Assembly: GCF_900107455.1 (NCBI RefSeq)
Contig: NZ_FNQB01000001.1
Span: forward strand, 1,736,001-1,800,000
Direction of reading: 5' to 3'
DNA from: Asanoa ishikariensis
GTDB lineage: Bacteria; Actinomycetota; Actinomycetes; Mycobacteriales; Micromonosporaceae
Length of the DNA: 64,000 nt
In this document: piece by piece, positions 42,809-52,041 of the stretch
How positions within the stretch are numbered: position 1 is the first letter of the stretch
How the letters are laid out: every line of letters begins with the position of its first letter
The notes under the pieces: model-generated
Seen by the model: only the letters and a program-made list of their open reading frames with translations
Database searches by the model: none
Told to the model about the DNA's origin: nothing
Program-made: the position numbers and the translations under genes

Positions 42809-45636
42809 CGGCTCTCCTTGCTCGGGTCGGGTAGGCCCGGCTCAGCGCCGGCCGTGCGGCCCCGTTGGACGCCCCGGTGGTAGGCGGACAACAGGCCACG
42901 GACCTCTTCGGGCGCACGCTTGACGCCCTCCTTGGGACGGGTCTCCACGCCGCCGGGTACGAGCTGCGCCTGCGGCACCCGCTTGGGCAGCCCGGACCGG
43001 GTGGTGCCGTCGGTCGCCGGCGTGGCGGCCCGGGTGGCCCGGTCCCAGCCTTCGTCGGCGGCGGTCCGCCAGAGCTCGTCGTCGGCCGGCGGCGGCGCGC
43101 TCCGGCCGGCCGGAGCGGCGGTGGTCACCGCGGGCTGCACGGGGATGGTGGGCGGGGTGGGTGCGGGCGCCGGCGGGGGAGGGCCGGGTGCCGCCGCCGG
43201 GCGGGCGGCCGGCGCGAGGTAGTTGTCGGGCAGGTGCAGGATCTGCGTGGAGCTGTGGCCGTGTGACTGGAACCAGACGGCTTCCATCTCCCGGAAGATC
43301 GGCATTTCGGTGGTCGCCTCCCGGCTGGGCTCGGCGAGCAGCGCGGCCTCGCTGCCCGCGACAGGTGGGACGGGCGGCGCGGCCGCGCTCGGTGCGGGTG
43401 GGACAGGCGGCGCGGTGGCGTAGCCGGGGCCGGCGACGGGTGCGGCGGTGGGCGGCACCTCGGTGCCGAACGCGGGCCGCTGCGGCAGCGACACGTCCCA
43501 CTGGGCCGGTGTGGTCGGCGGTTCGGCCAGCGTCGTCGCCGACGCGCGGTTGGCCCATGCGCTGCCGCCGCGCGCGTGGCCGTTGCCGGCGGCCAGCGAG
43601 CCCAGCTCGGCCGACGCCGGCACCCGCTTGCGGGGCAGCAGGGTCGGCGGGTGTCCCGCGTGCTGCGGCACGACCACGATCTCGGCCGGCAGCGTGACGA
43701 GGGCGACCGTGCCCGCGTCGAGCGTGCGGCGCAGCTCGACCTGGATCCGGTAGCGGGCCGCGAGGCGGGCGACGACCGCGAGGCCCATCAGCCGGAACGC
43801 CGAGACGTCGACCGGTGACGGTGCCTGCAACCGCTGGTTGAGCGCCTCGATCTGGTCGTCGTCGAGGCCGAGGCCGCGGTCTTCGACCTGGACCACCACG
43901 TAGTCGCGGATCCGCCGGGCGTCGGCCACCACCACGGTGTTCGGCGGCGAGAAGCGGGTGGCGTTGTCGAGCAGCTCCGAGAGGATCCGGACGACATCGT
44001 TGACGGCCTTGGCGGACACGGAGATGTCCGGGTCGACCGTGCCGAACTCGATCCGGTTGTAGAACTCCACTTCGGACTGTGCGGCGCGCAACGCGTCGAT
44101 CAGCAACGCGTCCTCGCGGCGCGGTGGTGCGGTGTCGGCACCGGCGAGCACCAACAGGTTCTCGTCGTTGCGCCGCATCCGGGTGGCGAGGTGGTCGAGC
44201 ACGAACAGCTTGGCCAGCCGCTTCGGGTCCTCCTCGCCGCGCTCGATCGAGTCGAGCTCGCCGATGATCCGGTCGACCAGAGTCTGGCTGCGCCGCGCCA
44301 GGGTGAGGAACATCGCGGAGACGCTGGTGCGCAGCGCCGCCTGCTCGGCCGCGATCCGGACCGCCTCGCGGTGGACCACGTTGAAGGCGGCGGCGACCTC
44401 GCCCACCTCGTCGCGGTTGGTCAGGCGGATCGGGTCGCGTACCTCGTTGACGATCTCCTCGACGCCGCCCTCGCCGAGCTTCTCGAGCTCGCGCAGCCGG
44501 CCGACCGCCTCGGGCAGGCCGTAGTTGGCCACGGTGAGCGCGCCGTCCCGGAGGCGGAACAGCGAGCGGTTGAGCGAACGGGCGATGACGATCGCGAGGA
44601 GCAGTGCGATCAGCAGCACGGAGAGCACCAGCGTGCCCTCGACGGTGGCCTGCCGCACGGCGGCGCCACGCGCGTCGTCGGCCTGGCCGAGCAGGTCCCG
44701 TTCCAGCTTGGTCTCGGCGTAGCGCATCAGGTCGTTGACCGCGCCGATGGCCGGGCTGCCGACGGAGGCCGGGAACGGGGCCGCCTCGCCGACCGAGCGG
44801 GTGAGCTGGGCGGACACCTGATCGGCGAGCAGCGACGCGTCGCCCGTGACGGTCCGGTCGACCGCACCCTGCTGGGCCGCCGAGGCCGAACCGGCGAAGG
44901 CGGCGAACGCCTCCTGCTGGCTGGTCAGCGTCGCGACGAAGGCGGAGAACTGTTCCTGGCTCAGGCCGCCCGAGGACAGCGCGACGAAGACCACCGCCTC
45001 CTCCTCGGCGGTGGCGGCCTTGGCGCGCGCGAACGCGGCCATCGCGCGCAGGCTGTCCGCGAGGTCGCCCTCGCCGGACACCTGGCCGAGTGCCTCGCCG
45101 TAGGCCACCAGGTCGCCCAGCACGACGCCGTAGCGCAGCGTCGCCTCGGCGACCGACATCTCGCCGCGGGCCAGCGTCTCCTCCCGGATGCCGGGGAGCC
45201 CGGTCAGGTGGTCGTCGATCGCGGCGAGCCGGTTGCGCACCGAGCCCGGCAGGTCGGGCAGGTTGGCCCGGCGGTTCTGATAGGTGGTCACGAGCGCGTC
45301 GGTGCTGCGCACCCGCAGGTTGTACGCGTCTGCCTTGGCCTCCGGCGTGGCCAGGAACGCGGCGGCGGCCATCCGCTCCTTGTGCAGGTTCTGCGTCAAC
45401 GCCGAGACGTCGATCGAGAGCTCTGACAGGGAGCGGATGAGCGTCGCGTCGGAGGCCTGGCGGGAGACGTCGACCAGCCGGACCGCGGCGAGCGCGATCA
45501 CGGCGACCAACGGCACCAGCAACAGGAGGCCGAGCTTCGAGCGGATGCGTGCGTCGGCGAGGCGCGGCAGCCCGCGCCTTTCCAGCCCGGGTGTCCTCGG
45601 GCTGCGCGCCGATAGCGTCATCCGTCCGGTGGTCAC
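42805..45636 (-). CDS. cvnA: Conservon histidine-kinase-like sensor (CvnA type)
   Basis: A 943-residue membrane sensor. A first transmembrane helix at about residues 30-52 (LGLLLLVPLVAVIALAAV) is followed by a nitrate/nitrite-sensing (NIT) type helical outer domain to about 330, a second helix (LVLSVLLIALLLAIVIA) and HAMP-like linker. The HATPase_c domain has N-box ELLDNATRFS and G-box VEDRGLGLDDD. A long Pro/Ala-rich C-terminus lies beyond about 680. No phospho-acceptor His box is obvious, as in other CvnA proteins. GTG at 45636 follows GGAGG. Confidence 0.93.
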   Translation of the reverse strand: MTTGRMTLSARSPRTPGLERRGLPRLADARIRSKLGLLLLVPLVAVIALAAVRLVDVSRQASDATLIRSLSELSIDVSALTQNLHKERMAAAAFLATPEAKADAYNLRVRSTDALVTTYQNRRANLPDLPGSVRNRLAAIDDHLTGLPGIREETLARGEMSVAEATLRYGVVLGDLVAYGEALGQVSGEGDLADSLRAMAAFARAKAATAEEEAVVFVALSSGGLSQEQFSAFVATLTSQQEAFAAFAGSASAAQQGAVDRTVTGDASLLADQVSAQLTRSVGEAAPFPASVGSPAIGAVNDLMRYAETKLERDLLGQADDARGAAVRQATVEGTLVLSVLLIALLLAIVIARSLNRSLFRLRDGALTVANYGLPEAVGRLRELEKLGEGGVEEIVNEVRDPIRLTNRDEVGEVAAAFNVVHREAVRIAAEQAALRTSVSAMFLTLARRSQTLVDRIIGELDSIERGEEDPKRLAKLFVLDHLATRMRRNDENLLVLAGADTAPPRREDALLIDALRAAQSEVEFYNRIEFGTVDPDISVSAKAVNDVVRILSELLDNATRFSPPNTVVVADARRIRDYVVVQVEDRGLGLDDDQIEALNQRLQAPSPVDVSAFRLMGLAVVARLAARYRIQVELRRTLDAGTVALVTLPAEIVVVPQHAGHPPTLLPRKRVPASAELGSLAAGNGHARGGSAWANRASATTLAEPPTTPAQWDVSLPQRPAFGTEVPPTAAPVAGPGYATAPPVPPAPSAAAPPVPPVAGSEAALLAEPSREATTEMPIFREMEAVWFQSHGHSSTQILHLPDNYLAPAARPAAAPGPPPPAPAPTPPTIPVQPAVTTAAPAGRSAPPPADDELWRTAADEGWDRATRAATPATDGTTRSGLPKRVPQAQLVPGGVETRPKEGVKRAPEEVRGLLSAYHRGVQRGRTAGAEPGLPDPSKESR

Positions 45637-46032
45637 GCCATCGCCTCCGTGGTGGGTTACGTGGCGGGTCCGCCACCGGTCGTCACGGCGCCCCCGCGGC
45701 TCACGCGGCACGGCGGCGATTTCATCAGGTTCTGCGGGTGTACGGAAGGGGCATCGAACTAGCAAACGGTCGTCGCGTACGCAACAGACACTCGGTGCCT
45801 CAAGCTGTCCATTCGGACAACGCGCTGAGCTGCTTGGTCATGACCTCCGTGTTCGCGTGGACACGGAAAGTAATGTCCATTGTGCGGACACGAATCTCAA
45901 ACATTGAGACAATCAGATATGGGAATTCCTCAGCTTGACCAGAGCTGATGAGCTTGGCAAGGTTTCTCAACGCTTGCCGACCGCAGCCGGTCGTTGTCTC
46001 TCCACTGAGGAACACCGTCCAGGAGGCATCCC
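45637..46032. promoter_or_regulatory. AT-richer shared promoter region with TGTCC dyads
   Basis: The 396 bases between the divergent cvnA and the binding-protein gene are unusually AT-rich over 45770-45950. They contain inverted repeats TGTCC-N4-GGACA (45806-45819), CCGTGT-N8-ACACGG (45847-45866) and TGTCC-N7-GGACA (45874-45890). No gene is evident. They are candidate operators. Confidence 0.5.
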
Positions 46033-47235
46033 GTGACGTCCGTCAATTCCTTGACCCGCTCGCTCGCCGTCATCACCGCGACGGCGCTCGCCGTGACCGT
46101 GGCCGGCTGTGGTGGGGAGGACGACGCCGGCGTGGTCGCGAGCGGCGGCCCGATCGTGGTCGCCGCCGACCTCGAGCTCTCCGGCGCCGACGCGGCCGCC
46201 GGCCAGGCCTTCCAGCGCGCGCTGGAGCTGCGGGTCGACCAGCTCAACGGCTCCGGGTTGACCGGCGGCCGCACGGTCCGGCTGGTGGTCAAGGACAACC
46301 GGTCCGACCCCGGCGAGAGCCTGCGCAACATCCAGGACTTCAGCGCCGACCGCGCGGTCAACGCGATCATCATGGGCGCCTGCGCGCCGTGCGCGGTCAA
46401 CGCCGCCAGAACGCTGAACGACAAGGCGATCCCGGCCATCTCGCTGGCCGCCGCCAGTGCCGTGGCCAGCCCGATCGCCGAGCGGCGCTTCATGTTCAAG
46501 GTCGGCCCCAACGCCAACGACAACGCCGCCGCGCTCGCCGCCGAGGTGCGCCGGACTCCCACGCTGCGCAAGATCGGCCTGCTCTACACGGCCGACGGCT
46601 ACGGCGCCGAAGGGGTCACGGCTCTGGATCGCGAGTTGGGCAAGGTCGGGCTGAAGCTGGCGGCCAAGACCGAGGTGAAGCCGACCGAGGACAACCTCGA
46701 CGATCCCGTCGAGCAGCTCGCCGCCGAAGCGCCGGACGGGATCCTGGTGTGGACCGGCGCGGAGCAGGCCACGAAGGCCAGCGCGGCGGCGGCCGAGGCC
46801 GAGTACCGCGGCCGGCTGTTCCTCGACGCGGCCGCGGCCGGTGACCTGTTCCTCGGTGGCCGCGACGGCACGACACCGGACGGCACGACGATGGTGTTCA
46901 CCCAGACGATGGTGATCGACGACGTCATCGCGACGACGCCGGCGAAGGCTGCCCGCAAGCAGTGGTTCCGGGACTACACCGCCCGCTGGGGCAGCTACCA
47001 CGGGATCGCCTCGTTCGCCGCCGACGCGTTGCAGTTGGTCACCGACGCCGCGGTGCGGGCCGGGGCCGACCCGGCCACGCCGGACCGCTCGGCGATCCGG
47101 GACCAGCTCGAGATGTCGCAGATGGACGGTCTCTCCGGACCGATCCGGCTCACGCCGGACAACCACTCGGGCCTGATGCGTCAGTCACTGACGATGCTGG
47201 TCGCCCGCGGCGGCCGCTGGCGCCTGGCGAGTTAG
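46033..47235 (+). CDS. Leu/Ile/Val-type ABC substrate-binding lipoprotein, solitary
   Basis: A 400-residue family 5/6-type periplasmic-binding protein. The lipobox ends TVAGC. The two-lobed fold shows LRVDQLNGSGLTGGRTVRLV, VVKDNRSDPGESL and GASAPCAVN-like ligand-loop equivalents. It binds amino acids or small organics at the cell surface. No permease or ATPase follows. It is divergent from the conservon across a shared control region, so it could present a ligand to the CvnA sensor. GTG at 46033 has AGGAGG. It overlaps the next gene convergently by four bases. Confidence 0.88.
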   Translation: MTSVNSLTRSLAVITATALAVTVAGCGGEDDAGVVASGGPIVVAADLELSGADAAAGQAFQRALELRVDQLNGSGLTGGRTVRLVVKDNRSDPGESLRNIQDFSADRAVNAIIMGACAPCAVNAARTLNDKAIPAISLAAASAVASPIAERRFMFKVGPNANDNAAALAAEVRRTPTLRKIGLLYTADGYGAEGVTALDRELGKVGLKLAAKTEVKPTEDNLDDPVEQLAAEAPDGILVWTGAEQATKASAAAAEAEYRGRLFLDAAAAGDLFLGGRDGTTPDGTTMVFTQTMVIDDVIATTPAKAARKQWFRDYTARWGSYHGIASFAADALQLVTDAAVRAGADPATPDRSAIRDQLEMSQMDGLSGPIRLTPDNHSGLMRQSLTMLVARGGRWRLAS

Positions 47236-48059
47236 CCCGTGGTGCCGCGCACCCAAGGCAGGGTGACCCGTTCGATCGCGACCAGCGCGTAGAAGAGCAC
47301 GATGCTCATCAACGAGAGCAGGGCCACGCAGGCGAAGGCCAGCGCGGTGTTGCCGCTGCCGCCGGATGAGCTGATCAGGTAGCCCAGTCCCGCGTCGGAC
47401 GCGAACAGCTCGCCTACGACCGCGCCGACCAGGGCCAGCGGCAGCGCGACCTTCAGCCCGACGAAGATCTGCGGCAGTGCCGCCGGGAACCGGATCTTCA
47501 CGAAGGTCTGCACGCGGGAGGCGTCCAGCGAGCGGGTCAGCTCGACCAGGTCGGCCGGCGTGCTGCTCAGGCCGGCCGCGGTGGCCAGGGTGATCGGGAA
47601 GAAGCAGAACAGCACGGCCATCACGATCTTCGGTGCGCTGTCGAAGCCGAACCAGACGATCAGCAGCGGCACGATCGCCACCTTCGGCGCGGCGTTGAGG
47701 GCGACCAGCATCGGGTAGACCGCTCGCTCGACCGTGCGTGAACCGGCGATCAACGCGCCGATCAGCACCCCGCCGACCACCGAGATGCCATATCCGGCGA
47801 CGGTTTCCCAGAGCGTCACCCTGGCCTCGACGAACAGGTCGCCGGGCATCTCGGCGAACACCCGGAGCACCTCGGGCGGGGTCGGCACGAGGTAGGGCTG
47901 GATCTCGAACGCGACCACGGCCAGCCACCACAGCGCGACGGCGGCCAGGGTGCCGGCCACCGGGAGGACAACCGCGAGCACCCGACCGTTGCTCGCCCGC
48001 CGGCGCCCGGGACGGTCGGGCGCGGGTCGTTCGAGGTCGGGCAGGGTGTTCGCGGTCAT
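47232..48059 (-). CDS. ABC permease, SsuC/TauC type
   Basis: A 275-residue inner-membrane permease with six transmembrane helices. The EAA loop reads TRSLDASRVQTFVKIRFPAALP. Members import alkanesulfonates, taurine, nitriles, or thiamine precursors. It lies 16 bases behind its binding-protein gene. The matching ATPase is at 50161 on the other strand. Confidence 0.93.
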   Translation of the reverse strand: MTANTLPDLERPAPDRPGRRRASNGRVLAVVLPVAGTLAAVALWWLAVVAFEIQPYLVPTPPEVLRVFAEMPGDLFVEARVTLWETVAGYGISVVGGVLIGALIAGSRTVERAVYPMLVALNAAPKVAIVPLLIVWFGFDSAPKIVMAVLFCFFPITLATAAGLSSTPADLVELTRSLDASRVQTFVKIRFPAALPQIFVGLKVALPLALVGAVVGELFASDAGLGYLISSSGGSGNTALAFACVALLSLMSIVLFYALVAIERVTLPWVRGTTG

Positions 48060-48075
48060 CGAGACTCCACAGTGG

Positions 48076-49113
48076 TCAGGCGAACGGCTTCGGAATCAGG
48101 TTGAACGAGATCACGTCTTCCGGCTTGAGGCCGTCCGGGATCGCGCCGGCGCCCTGGAGGATCGCGATGCTGCGGGCGGCCCGGGCCTGGTCGATCTGGC
48201 CGAGACCGGTGCCGAGGTCGACGTACGGCCGCATCAGCGTCATCTCGGCCGCGGCGACCGGCGCCGGCTGGGTCTTCTCGAACTTGGCGTAGATCTGGCC
48301 CGCTTCCTGCGGGTTGCTGATCGTGTCCGAGAGGCCCTTGAGCAGCGCGGACATGAACCGCTTGACCTGGTCGGGCTTCTCCTGTGCGGTCTTCTTCGAG
48401 ACGCCGATCGCGCCACCGAACAGGTCGGTGATCACGTCGGTGTACGGCAGCACGACCGCCTTCTTGCCGCCGGCGGCGCGCTCCACGCCCGGCTTGCCGA
48501 CCGGGAACTGGGTGATCACGTCGACCTGCTTGGACGCCAGTAGCTGCGGTTGCTGCTGCGGCGCGACGTTCTGGAACTTCACCTTCGCCGCGTCGATGCC
48601 GGCGAGTCGGGCGTACGTCGGGAACAGCACCTGGTTGACCGAGCCGGGCTGGGCGCCGATCGTCTTGTTCTCCAGGTCGCGGGGCGTGCTGATGCCGCTC
48701 TCCTCCAGCGCCATCAGCGCGGTCAGGGAGCGCTGCTGCACGGCGCCGACGATGGTGAAGTCGTTGATGCCGCCGGGGCGGCCGTACTCGAGGAACGCGC
48801 CGGTCAGGTCGATCGAGGCGTACTGGACCGCGCCGGCGCTGAGTGCCTTGAGGTTGCCGTTGGTGCCCAGGCCGGGCTTGACCTCGACGTCCAGGCCGGC
48901 CTCTCGGAAGTAGCCCTTGTCGATGGCGGCGTAGACATAGGACTCTCGGCCGAAGAGGCCGAAGCCGCTCATGTAGACCACCTTGTCCAGTGGCTTGTCG
49001 GCGGCGTCCTGGGAGTTGCTGGCGGGCGCTTTGTCGTCGGAGCCGGAGCAGGCGGCCATGGTCAGCAGCAACGCCGCTGCACCTACGGCGGCCACCGCGC
49101 GGAGGGTTCGCAT
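48076..49113 (-). CDS. ABC substrate-binding lipoprotein, SsuA/NMT1 type
   Basis: A 345-residue lipoprotein with lipobox LTMAAC. The NMT1/THI5-like fold shows AAIDKGYFREAGLDVEVKPG, ASIDLTGAFLEYG and IGAQPGSVNQVLF. Homologues bind aromatic or aliphatic sulfonates, pyrimidines or phthalate. ATG at 49113 is chosen because it opens the signal peptide. It is divergent from the LLM monooxygenase gene, with a 139-base shared promoter region. Confidence 0.93.
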   Translation of the reverse strand: MRTLRAVAAVGAAALLLTMAACSGSDDKAPASNSQDAADKPLDKVVYMSGFGLFGRESYVYAAIDKGYFREAGLDVEVKPGLGTNGNLKALSAGAVQYASIDLTGAFLEYGRPGGINDFTIVGAVQQRSLTALMALEESGISTPRDLENKTIGAQPGSVNQVLFPTYARLAGIDAAKVKFQNVAPQQQPQLLASKQVDVITQFPVGKPGVERAAGGKKAVVLPYTDVITDLFGGAIGVSKKTAQEKPDQVKRFMSALLKGLSDTISNPQEAGQIYAKFEKTQPAPVAAAEMTLMRPYVDLGTGLGQIDQARAARSIAILQGAGAIPDGLKPEDVISFNLIPKPFA

Positions 49114-49252
49114 AACGTGAGGTCCCTTTCGTGGCATCGAAGGATTGACACACATTGGGCGGGGGACGACGCATCACCCTAGGGGAAACCCGGCGTTTGG
49201 CAACAGCCCGTACATCTATCCATCCGAGGCACCAAGGGATAACCTGGCGTCG

Positions 49253-50164
49253 ATGTTTCTCCGGATCTTCGCCTCCACCAAGGGAGGCACGAGCTACGCC
49301 GACATCCTTGGCCTGGCAAGGCATGCCGAGGCCTGCGGCTTCGACGGCTTCTTCCGGCCCGACCACTATCTGCCGCTCGGTGGGCCGCCTGACCACACCC
49401 CGACCGACGTATGGACCACAGTGGCCGGTCTGGCCCGCGACACCACCCGGATCCGGCTCGGCTCGCTGATGAGCGCGGCCACCTTCCGGTCGCCGGGCGC
49501 GCTCGCGGTGGTCGTGAGCCAGGTCGACGAGATGAGCGCGGGGCGGGTCGAGCTCGGGCTCGGCACCGGGTGGTACGAAGCGGAGCACGCGGCGTTCGGC
49601 ATCCCGCTGCCACCGGTCGGCGAGCGGTTCGAGCGCCTGGCCGAACAGTTGGCGATCGTCACCGGGCTATGGACCGCGCCGGATCGGTTCGACCACGCGG
49701 GTAAGCACTACACGCTGACCGGGGCACCGGCCCTGCACACCACCCAGCGGCCCCATCCACCGGTGATCGTCGGAGGCAAGGGGCCACGCCGCACCCCGCG
49801 GCTGGCCGCCCGCTACGCGGATGAATACAACGTGCAGTTCGCCAGCCCCGCCGACACCAAGGAGCTGTTCAACCGGCTCGACGCCGAGTCGGCGAAGCAG
49901 GGCCGGACCGTGCGGCGCTCGGTGTGTGTGTCCGTGGCGTGCGGGCGGGACGCGGCGACGGTCGAGCGGCGGGCGGCCATCCTGCGCCCGCCGGTGCGGG
50001 CTGCCGCGTCCGGCGCGTACGGGTCGGTCGACGAGGTGGTCGACTATCTCGGTCAGTTCGCCGCCCTCGGTGCCGAGCGCGCCTACCTGCGGATCGCCGA
50101 CCTGGCCGACCTCGACCATCTCGACCTGATCGCCGGTGAGGTCATGCCGCAGGTGGCGGGATGA
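49253..50164 (+). CDS. LLM-class flavin-dependent monooxygenase
   Basis: A 303-residue luciferase-like TIM barrel, probably F420- or FMN-dependent. It contains RPDHYLP, RIRLGSLMSAATFRSP, VELGLGTGWYEAEH and ADEYNVQF. It oxidises small substrates by adding oxygen. ATG at 49253 is preferred, although its AAGGGAT site is a little far. The stop overlaps the ATPase start by ATGA. Paired with an SsuABC-like importer, it probably degrades the imported compound, as SsuD does with alkanesulfonates. Confidence 0.92.
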   Translation: MFLRIFASTKGGTSYADILGLARHAEACGFDGFFRPDHYLPLGGPPDHTPTDVWTTVAGLARDTTRIRLGSLMSAATFRSPGALAVVVSQVDEMSAGRVELGLGTGWYEAEHAAFGIPLPPVGERFERLAEQLAIVTGLWTAPDRFDHAGKHYTLTGAPALHTTQRPHPPVIVGGKGPRRTPRLAARYADEYNVQFASPADTKELFNRLDAESAKQGRTVRRSVCVSVACGRDAATVERRAAILRPPVRAAASGAYGSVDEVVDYLGQFAALGAERAYLRIADLADLDHLDLIAGEVMPQVAG

Positions 50165-50928
50165 TCCAGCTCTTCGGTGTGTCGCAGGTGTTCACCGGCC
50201 GCTCCGGCTCGGTCGAGGCGCTGCGCGACATCGACCTGAAGATCGCCGAGGGCGAGTTCGTCGCGGTGGTCGGCCGGTCGGGCTGCGGCAAGTCGACGCT
50301 GCTGCGGCTGGTGGCCGGGCTGCTCCCGCCGACCTACGGCGAGATCCAGGTCGCCGACGAGCGGGTCACCAAGCCGCGGCAGGACATCGCGATGCTCTTC
50401 CAGCGTCCGGCGCTGCTGCCGTGGCGCACGGTGCTCGACAACGTGCTGCTGCCGGCGGAGATCTTCAAGCTGGGGCGGGCGGCGCTGCGCGAGCGCGCGC
50501 TCGGTTTGCTGGAGATGGTCGGGCTGGCGGGTTTCGAGAAGCGGCTGCCGCACGAGCTGTCGGGCGGCATGCAGCAACGGGTGGCGCTCTGCCGTTCGCT
50601 GCTGTCCGGCCCGCGGGTCCTGCTGATGGACGAGCCGTTCTCCGCTCTCGACGCGCTCACCCGCGAAGACCTTTCCACCGAGTTGCAGCGCATCCACATG
50701 GAGAACCGAGCGACCATCATGTTCGTCACCCACTCGATCGACGAGGCCGTCCTCCTCGCCGACCGGGTGGTCGTGCTGAGCCCGCGGCCGGGCCAGATCG
50801 TCGACGTCCTCGACATCGACATCCCGCGCCCGCGCTCCCTGGGCCGCACGGCCCAACTGGACCAGGTAGTGGCGGCCCGCGCGGAGCTCCACGACCTGCT
50901 CATGCGCCGGGAGAGTGTCGTTCTTTAG
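50161..50928 (+). CDS. ABC ATPase, SsuB/TauB type
   Basis: A 255-residue ATPase. Walker A is GRSGCGKST, the Q loop FQRPALLPW, the signature LSGGMQQRV and Walker B RVLLMDEPF. It drives the permease at 47232. ATG at 50161 overlaps the monooxygenase stop by four bases. The split of one importer over two divergent transcripts is unusual but consistent with a shared promoter region. A copy of the 88-bp repeat lies behind it. Confidence 0.94.
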   Translation: MIQLFGVSQVFTGRSGSVEALRDIDLKIAEGEFVAVVGRSGCGKSTLLRLVAGLLPPTYGEIQVADERVTKPRQDIAMLFQRPALLPWRTVLDNVLLPAEIFKLGRAALRERALGLLEMVGLAGFEKRLPHELSGGMQQRVALCRSLLSGPRVLLMDEPFSALDALTREDLSTELQRIHMENRATIMFVTHSIDEAVLLADRVVVLSPRPGQIVDVLDIDIPRPRSLGRTAQLDQVVAARAELHDLLMRRESVVL

Positions 50929-50933
50929 GTCTT

Positions 50934-51020
50934 GCCACCGCGAACGTGGCAGGGTCGGGCCCCCTAGGGCCCGGCCCGGTGTCCGGCGGGAGCAACGGTC
51001 GCGCCCCCGGCGGACCCGGG
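50934..51020 (-). repeat. Dispersed 88-bp terminator repeat, copy B
   Basis: The reverse complement aligns with 22870-22957 over its whole length, with scattered differences. It has the same hairpin (GGGTCGGGCCC at 50952-50962 and GGGCCCGGCCC at 50967-50977). It separates the convergent ATPase and snapalysin genes. Confidence 0.75.
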
Positions 51021-51039
51021 ACCAAGGTTCTCTGCTCTT

Positions 51040-51579
51040 CTAAACCCCGGGTTGCCAGACAAACTCTCGCGCCGGGACTGTGGTCAAACTGCGGAAGCGG
51101 TTGTTGACTGTGGCCGCTTCGGTGCTGTTCGGGAACGCGTTGGTGCACGAGACCGGTGCGCTGCTGCCCGACATGAGGTCGGCGCACAGCCCGGTTCGGC
51201 GGTCCGGCAGCCCCAGGATGTGGCCGAACTCGTGTGTGGAGATTCGCGGCTGGTAGTAGCCCTGGTTGACGGCCTGGCGGCCCATGTACCAGTAGCCGTT
51301 GCCGAGCGAGGTCGTGTAGGTGCGCGGCCAGCCGTTGTCGGCGTAGACCCGGATGTTGGGCGTGCGGCCGGCGGGCACCGGCTCCAGGCGCACGTTGGTG
51401 ACCCGGCTGTTCCAGTTGGCCGCGCCCTGGCGCACCACGGACACGAACTCCTGAGACTGGCTGGCGTCGTAGTACAGCACCCGGACCGCGGCCTGGGCGA
51501 CGCCGGCGGTGGCGAGCTGCACGCCGACCAGCGCGGCGGCTATCAGGACGAGAGTGGACAGTCTGCGGCGTAGGGCCAT
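51040..51579 (-). CDS. snpA: Snapalysin-type small zinc protease (M7)
   Basis: A 179-residue secreted metalloprotease. The signal peptide ends GVAQA. The mature enzyme has the extended zinc motif THEFGHILGLPD (two His and the Asp third ligand) and GLCADLMSG, the Met turn region. Snapalysins degrade milk proteins and are made during mycelial growth. A Cys pair lies in the C-terminal third. It starts with ATG at 51579 after GAGGCCCCCCG. Confidence 0.95.
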   Translation of the reverse strand: MALRRRLSTLVLIAAALVGVQLATAGVAQAAVRVLYYDASQSQEFVSVVRQGAANWNSRVTNVRLEPVPAGRTPNIRVYADNGWPRTYTTSLGNGYWYMGRQAVNQGYYQPRISTHEFGHILGLPDRRTGLCADLMSGSSAPVSCTNAFPNSTEAATVNNRFRSLTTVPAREFVWQPGV

Positions 51580-51789
51580 CGGGGGGCCTCCTCGTGGGAG
51601 CGGAACGGATCGGTGGCACTCATCCTATCGAGCTGCATCGATTTGATGACCATCCCGGCAGGCACCTACCGCCGGGGGATGGTAGGGCGGGCACTACCCC
51701 GGGTTGGGGTACCTGTGGCAGTGACCCAGCGTGGCCGGGCCGGAAGAGTGGTTGTCGAGGGTTCCGCGCGTTCGACTGGGGGAGCGGTG

Positions 51790-51954
51790 ATGGGTGCACG
51801 ATCCACAGTGGGCATCAGGATGGCGGGCCTGCTGCTGCTGGCGCTGTTGGGGATGACCGCTGGTGGGGTGCTGGGGCGGCTGCCGGTGGTGGCCGACTAC
51901 TCGCCGGTGCCGGTGATGCCGGTCGTGGAGTGGGCGGTCGGCGGAGGTCGGTAA
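51790..51954 (+). CDS. Small single-TM protein, unknown
   Basis: A 54-residue frame with one hydrophobic helix (MAGLLLLALLGMTAGGVLG) and a short external tail rich in Pro and Val. GGGGGAGCGGTG precedes ATG 51790. It is short and lacks homology that I can recognise, so it may be spurious. Its location in front of a secreted hydrolase suggests a membrane role at most. Confidence 0.4.
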   Translation: MGARSTVGIRMAGLLLLALLGMTAGGVLGRLPVVADYSPVPVMPVVEWAVGGGR

Positions 51955-52041
51955 GGCGCGAGGGTCTCCGTGACATTTAGGGCATAAGCCGCGTTATTGA
52001 ATGCGGGCCGGTGCCCGTGCCCTGAACCCACGGAGGCTTTG

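Noticed and set aside
49114-49252. Possible riboswitch between the SsuA-like and LLM genes
   Set aside because: No thiamine, SAM or FMN aptamer core could be recognised, and the region is short for two divergent leaders.
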